The notes below the pieces were generated by a model. It had not been told where the DNA came from. It did no database searches and worked only from the letters and a program-made list of their open reading frames with translations. The position numbers and the translations under genes are program-made. Shown here in pieces: positions 6,258-8,819 of a DNA stretch of 8,819 bases; position 1 is the stretch's first letter, and the number at the start of each line of letters is the position of its first letter. Source of the stretch: Prolixibacteraceae bacterium (GTDB lineage Bacteria; Bacteroidota; Bacteroidia; Bacteroidales; Prolixibacteraceae); contig DMFR01000109.1 in assembly GCA_003450125.1 (NCBI GenBank), positions 536-9,354 of the forward strand. Reading direction: 5' to 3'.

Positions 6258-6440
6258 TTATACCTCCATATTCTTTTGGGCAGTTGTTTTTCGTGGAGTT
6301 CGTTTAGTTTGAATTTGCTTATTGGAGTGTTTTGCTTTATAGGTACGAATATATTCACTAATAGCAGTTTCTTCTTTTTTAGTCAATGGTCTGCTGTTAA
6401 TTACAAAATCTACTCCAGCTGGTTCTTTAATATGTCCCAT
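6258..6440 (-). CDS. Small conserved-looking hypothetical protein (60 residues)
   Basis: A 60-residue protein beginning MGHIKEPAGVDFVINSRPLT. It has no signal peptide, membrane segment or cysteine. Residues 1-36 look like an ordered core: a short GVDFVI strand, a SRPLTKKEE turn, then an amphipathic helix (ISEYIRTYKAK). Residues 38-58 are rich in Lys, Arg, Thr and Gln, basic and probably disordered, which would suit nucleic acid binding. I recall similar short proteins of unknown function in Bacteroidota with an IK-P-GVDF-I--PLT pattern, usually lacking the basic tail; no function can be given. Support for it being real is its own ATG, its fit between a terminator 2 bases after its stop and a free upstream region, and its composition. 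No clear promoter or ribosome site was found upstream. Confidence 0.65.
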   Translation of the reverse strand: MGHIKEPAGVDFVINSRPLTKKEETAISEYIRTYKAKHSNKQIQTKRTPRKTTAQKNMEV

Positions 6441-6540
6441 TTGATTAACTTTTAAAATATCTATCGATTAAATGTTCTCTAGTATTTTAGCTTTTTGACC
6501 TTAATGGTTTTTGCCTTCCCTAGAAGTCAAAACAATAAGG

Positions 6541-6636
6541 TTTGCCACAAAGTCTCTAAGATACAAAGACACACAAAGTGCTGAATATTTGCTATTTTTT
6601 TTGTGAAACTTAGTATCTTCGAGTCTTTGTGGCAAA
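6541..6636. repeat. Inverted pair of period-8 ACAAAGAC-type repeats
   Basis: The left arm 6541-6563 (TTTGCCACAAAG, continuing to GATA) pairs with 6614-6636 at 21 of 23 positions; with the less exact inner parts (6564-6578 and 6599-6613) the match is 31 of 38. The left arm is built of 8-base steps: ACAAAGTC (6547), TCTAAGAT (6555), ACAAAGAC (6563), then ACACAAAG (6571). A 20-base AT-rich loop lies between. It could fold into a long hairpin in the RNA running on from the peptidase gene, but neither side has a clean U-run, so a standard terminator is unlikely. No transposase and no flanking target duplication were seen. Confidence 0.7.
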
Positions 6637-6640
6637 TTAA

Positions 6641-6692
6641 ACTTTTCAAAGTAGGTTTTAAGTTTAAAATCCTTTAAGTCTTTGAATTAAAG
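6641..6692. other. Row of three small AT-rich palindromes after the peptidase gene
   Basis: Three short inverted repeats lie in a row: ACTTT-TC-AAAGT (6641-6652), TTTTAA-GT-TTAAAA (6656-6669) and CTTTAA with TTAAAG around 9 bases (6672-6692). They fill the space between the peptidase stop and the larger inverted repeat. The arms are AT-only or nearly so, so each alone is weak. The rest of the 6441-6697 spacer shows no gene or clear promoter. Confidence 0.3.
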
Positions 6693-6697
6693 TGTTT

Positions 6698-8740
6698 TTA
6701 CCAAATCCTTACAATCAGACTATCGGGTCTCCACATTTTATCCCCTTCCTTTACCCCAAAGGCTTTGTAGAACTCAGGCATGTTTGAAAGCGTTCCGATG
6801 ACCCTGTATTTGGCCGGCGAATGCTCATCGCTGTGTACCTGGTTGGCAATGGCTTCAGGACGCATGTTCACCATCCAGGCCAGTGCAAAGCCAAGGAAGA
6901 ACCGCTGGTCTGGCGTCTCATTGGCAATCATTTCATTGATATGATATTGTCTGGTCTTTTTGAAAGCTTCATATCCCATGATGATTCCTCCCAGGTCGGC
7001 AATGTTTTCACCTTGCGTCAATTCTCCGTTGATGTGAAGGCTGTCAATGGGATTGTATTGGTTGAACTGCCTGACAATCATCTTGGTCTTGCTGTAAAAT
7101 TTGATGCTGTCCTCTTTTGTCCACCAGTTGTTCAGGTTCCCATTGGCATCAAATTTACACCCCTGGTCATCAAACCCATGGGTCATTTCATGTCCAAAAG
7201 TTGAGCCTCCAATGATAGAATATAAGATGGCATCATCGGCCATTTTGCGTTCGTAACCTGGAACAATAATATTACAACCAGGAACAACCAATTCGTTGTT
7301 CGATGGATTGTAATAGGCATTGTAGTTCTGGGGTTCCATATCCCACTCGGTGCGGTCTACCGGTTTGCCAAACTTGGAAATCATATACCCAAAATGCCAC
7401 AGATTGGCGTTTACTGCATTTTCTGCAAACGATGAACGGTTGACCTCCAGGCTGCTCAGATCTTTCCATTTGTCGGGATACCCCACCTTCATGATCATCG
7501 ACCCCAGCTTCTTCAAAGCCTTTTCTTTCGTCGGGGCGCTCATCCAGTCCAGATTTTTAATCCTTTCAGCATAGATGTTTTTCACGGCATTGCCAATTTC
7601 CACCAGCTTTTCCTTTGTCCCTTTGGGCAGATATTCATTCACATAAACCTGTCCAATTAATTCGCCCAGGTAACCATCATTCTGCTCCACGACTCTTTTC
7701 CATCTCGGCTTTGGCTGTTGAACACCCCTGATGGTTTGAGAATAAAAACTAAAGGTTTCCTTGTAGGTTGCATCATCCAGGTAACTTGCCATCCCCCTGG
7801 TGAAATGGTATTTCAAATAGTCTTTCCAATCTTGTAGCGGGAACTTTTTCAAGTTGGTGTTCAAAGCTGAAAGGAATTCGGGTTGCCCAACGATCACTGT
7901 ATCTACATTTTGTAACCCGGCTTCCTTATCGAATAAAGGCCAGTTGAAGTTGGGCGTTAATTCTGACAGCTGTTTGAAGGACAACTTATTGTAATTCTTA
8001 TGTGGGTCACGGGTATCTTCTTTTTTACGGGATGCCAAAGCCAGTGCCGTTTCCAGCTTGATCATGTTTGAGGCCGCTAATTTAGCTTTTGGCTCATCAT
8101 ACTTTAAAATCCTGAACATGTTTTCAAGGTGCTGCTCGAACTTCTCCCTGATCATGACTGTGCGGGCATCCTTGTCAAAATAATAAGAACGATCTGGAAG
8201 GCTTAATCCACCCTGCCAAATCTGTACGGCATTCTTACTGCTGATTTTGCTGTCCTGGCCTACGCCAAAAGCAAATAGGGGAGAGCCTGAACTGCGTTGA
8301 ATAAATGAAGCCATCGTAGCCAGTTGAGAGAAATCCGTGATAGCATCAATTTGATCCAGGTATTTCTGGATTGCTGATATGCCTACACTGTTCAGATGAA
8401 CGCTGTCCATTCCCGAGTAATAGAAATCCCCGATCTTTTGCTTGTTGCTGCCCTTTTCAGGATGTTCAACCATGGCCGAAGACTTGCAGATCTTTAATAT
8501 CTGGGCGTTGATGGTATCCTGGATGAGTTGCCAGATGCCGCTGCTCTGTTCACTGGCAGCAATCGGGTTTTCCTTAAACCACTGGCCGTTGGCATACATG
8601 AAAAAGTCATCCCCTGGTTTGATGGACGGGTCTATGTGTGCAGCCAATGGATCTTTTGTTGTATCTTTACCTGAAGGCTGACAAGAAATACCGACCAACA
8701 ATAGGGTCAAAAAACTGAATGGAATGAGATATCGTTTCAT
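6698..8740 (-). CDS. M13 family (neprilysin/PepO-like) zinc metallopeptidase, lipoprotein
   Basis: A 680-residue M13 endopeptidase, full length for the family. Residues 1-20 are a lipoprotein signal with the lipobox VGISC (C20), so the mature enzyme is lipid-anchored in the cell envelope. The N-terminal M13 domain begins at IDPSIKPGDDFFMYANGQWF (36-55). The zinc site is HEMTH (517-521) within GHEMTHGFDDQG, with E518 catalytic and E578 of ENIADLGG (578-585) as third zinc ligand; D582, H640 (DEHSP) and R646 match known active-site positions. LSNMPEFYKAFGVKEGD (651-667) is the usual C-terminal block. Two departures: the conserved NAYYNPSNNE is followed by LVVPGCNIIVPGYERK instead of the usual FPAGILQPPF-type stretch, and the C-terminus is IVRIW rather than the neprilysin CxxW. 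It likely degrades peptides up to a few kilodaltons. It stands alone, with repeats on both sides. Confidence 0.96.
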   Translation of the reverse strand: MKRYLIPFSFLTLLLVGISCQPSGKDTTKDPLAAHIDPSIKPGDDFFMYANGQWFKENPIAASEQSSGIWQLIQDTINAQILKICKSSAMVEHPEKGSNKQKIGDFYYSGMDSVHLNSVGISAIQKYLDQIDAITDFSQLATMASFIQRSSGSPLFAFGVGQDSKISSKNAVQIWQGGLSLPDRSYYFDKDARTVMIREKFEQHLENMFRILKYDEPKAKLAASNMIKLETALALASRKKEDTRDPHKNYNKLSFKQLSELTPNFNWPLFDKEAGLQNVDTVIVGQPEFLSALNTNLKKFPLQDWKDYLKYHFTRGMASYLDDATYKETFSFYSQTIRGVQQPKPRWKRVVEQNDGYLGELIGQVYVNEYLPKGTKEKLVEIGNAVKNIYAERIKNLDWMSAPTKEKALKKLGSMIMKVGYPDKWKDLSSLEVNRSSFAENAVNANLWHFGYMISKFGKPVDRTEWDMEPQNYNAYYNPSNNELVVPGCNIIVPGYERKMADDAILYSIIGGSTFGHEMTHGFDDQGCKFDANGNLNNWWTKEDSIKFYSKTKMIVRQFNQYNPIDSLHINGELTQGENIADLGGIIMGYEAFKKTRQYHINEMIANETPDQRFFLGFALAWMVNMRPEAIANQVHSDEHSPAKYRVIGTLSNMPEFYKAFGVKEGDKMWRPDSLIVRIW

Positions 8741-8759
8741 CTGTTTATATTTTTAGTAA

Positions 8760-8819
8760 ACACATAGGCACATAGGGCAACATAGAAAAATTACACCACA
8801 GATTGCACAGATATTCACA
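8760..8819. repeat. Two adjacent short-period repeats upstream of the peptidase gene
   Basis: On the plus strand the first array reads ACACATAG (8760), GCACATAG (8768), GGCAACATAG (8776), a drifting period of 8 to 10. After a short A/T stretch a second array has a period of 10: ACCACAGATT (8795), GCACAGATAT (8805), TCACA (8815), cut by the window edge. Both resemble intergenic repeats that I recall being widespread in Bacteroidota. They begin 20 bases from the peptidase ATG, so its promoter either lies within the repeats or beyond the window. Confidence 0.6.

Noticed and set aside
6541..6636. MITE or insertion sequence remnant
   Set aside because: There is an inverted pair, but no flanking direct repeat and no transposase sequence, and the arms consist of tandem 8-mers rather than a transposon end.
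6821..7204. Plus-strand open frame of 127 codons opposite the M13 peptidase
   Set aside because: It is antisense to the zinc site and C-terminal domain of a clear M13 gene.

Overview
The window looks like a chromosomal segment of a member of the Bacteroidota, probably class Bacteroidia. The evidence is a Bat (Bacteroides aerotolerance) operon in the order used by that phylum, the near absence of Shine-Dalgarno sequences, a TAnnTTTG-type promoter element, an AT-leaning composition, and intergenic DNA full of short-period repeats. No plasmid, phage, insertion sequence, CRISPR array, tRNA or rRNA was found.

Layout. From 1 to 5269 there is one leftward gene train. In transcription order it is a MoxR AAA+ ATPase (5269 to 4274), a DUF58 von Willebrand A (VWA) protein (4165 to 3293), a BatD/DUF4381-like single-pass membrane protein (3279 to 2284), BatA (2270 to 1278), BatB (1165 to 131) and the first 41 codons of a BatC-like protein (123 to 1, cut by the window edge). 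A 174-base divergent region separates moxR from the rightward gene truA (5444 or 5462 to 6235). truA ends inside a long palindromic terminator (6209 to 6256) shared with a convergent small gene (6440 to 6258). After a 257-base spacer with an inverted pair of repeats comes a leftward M13 zinc metallopeptidase lipoprotein (8740 to 6698). The right edge holds two more short-period repeats.

How the genes work together. The Bat set fits the known MoxR/VWA scheme, in which a cytoplasmic AAA+ ATPase works with metal-binding VWA partners. Three VWA proteins are encoded (DUF58, BatA, BatB), all with intact MIDAS residues. From charges flanking the membrane segments I infer that DUF58 and MoxR are cytoplasmic, that the BatA and BatB VWA domains face the periplasm, and that the BatD-like protein spans the two sides. 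TruA (tRNA pseudouridine synthase) and the M13 peptidase are ordinary neighbours with no evident link to Bat.

I did not find a convincing undescribed system. The most distinctive material is between the genes. Heptad-phased repeats lie inside the bat operon at two gene starts. A palindrome encodes the end of TruA and is also its terminator. Period-8 and period-10 repeats flank the peptidase. The DUF58 gene, and apparently truA, start at TTG.
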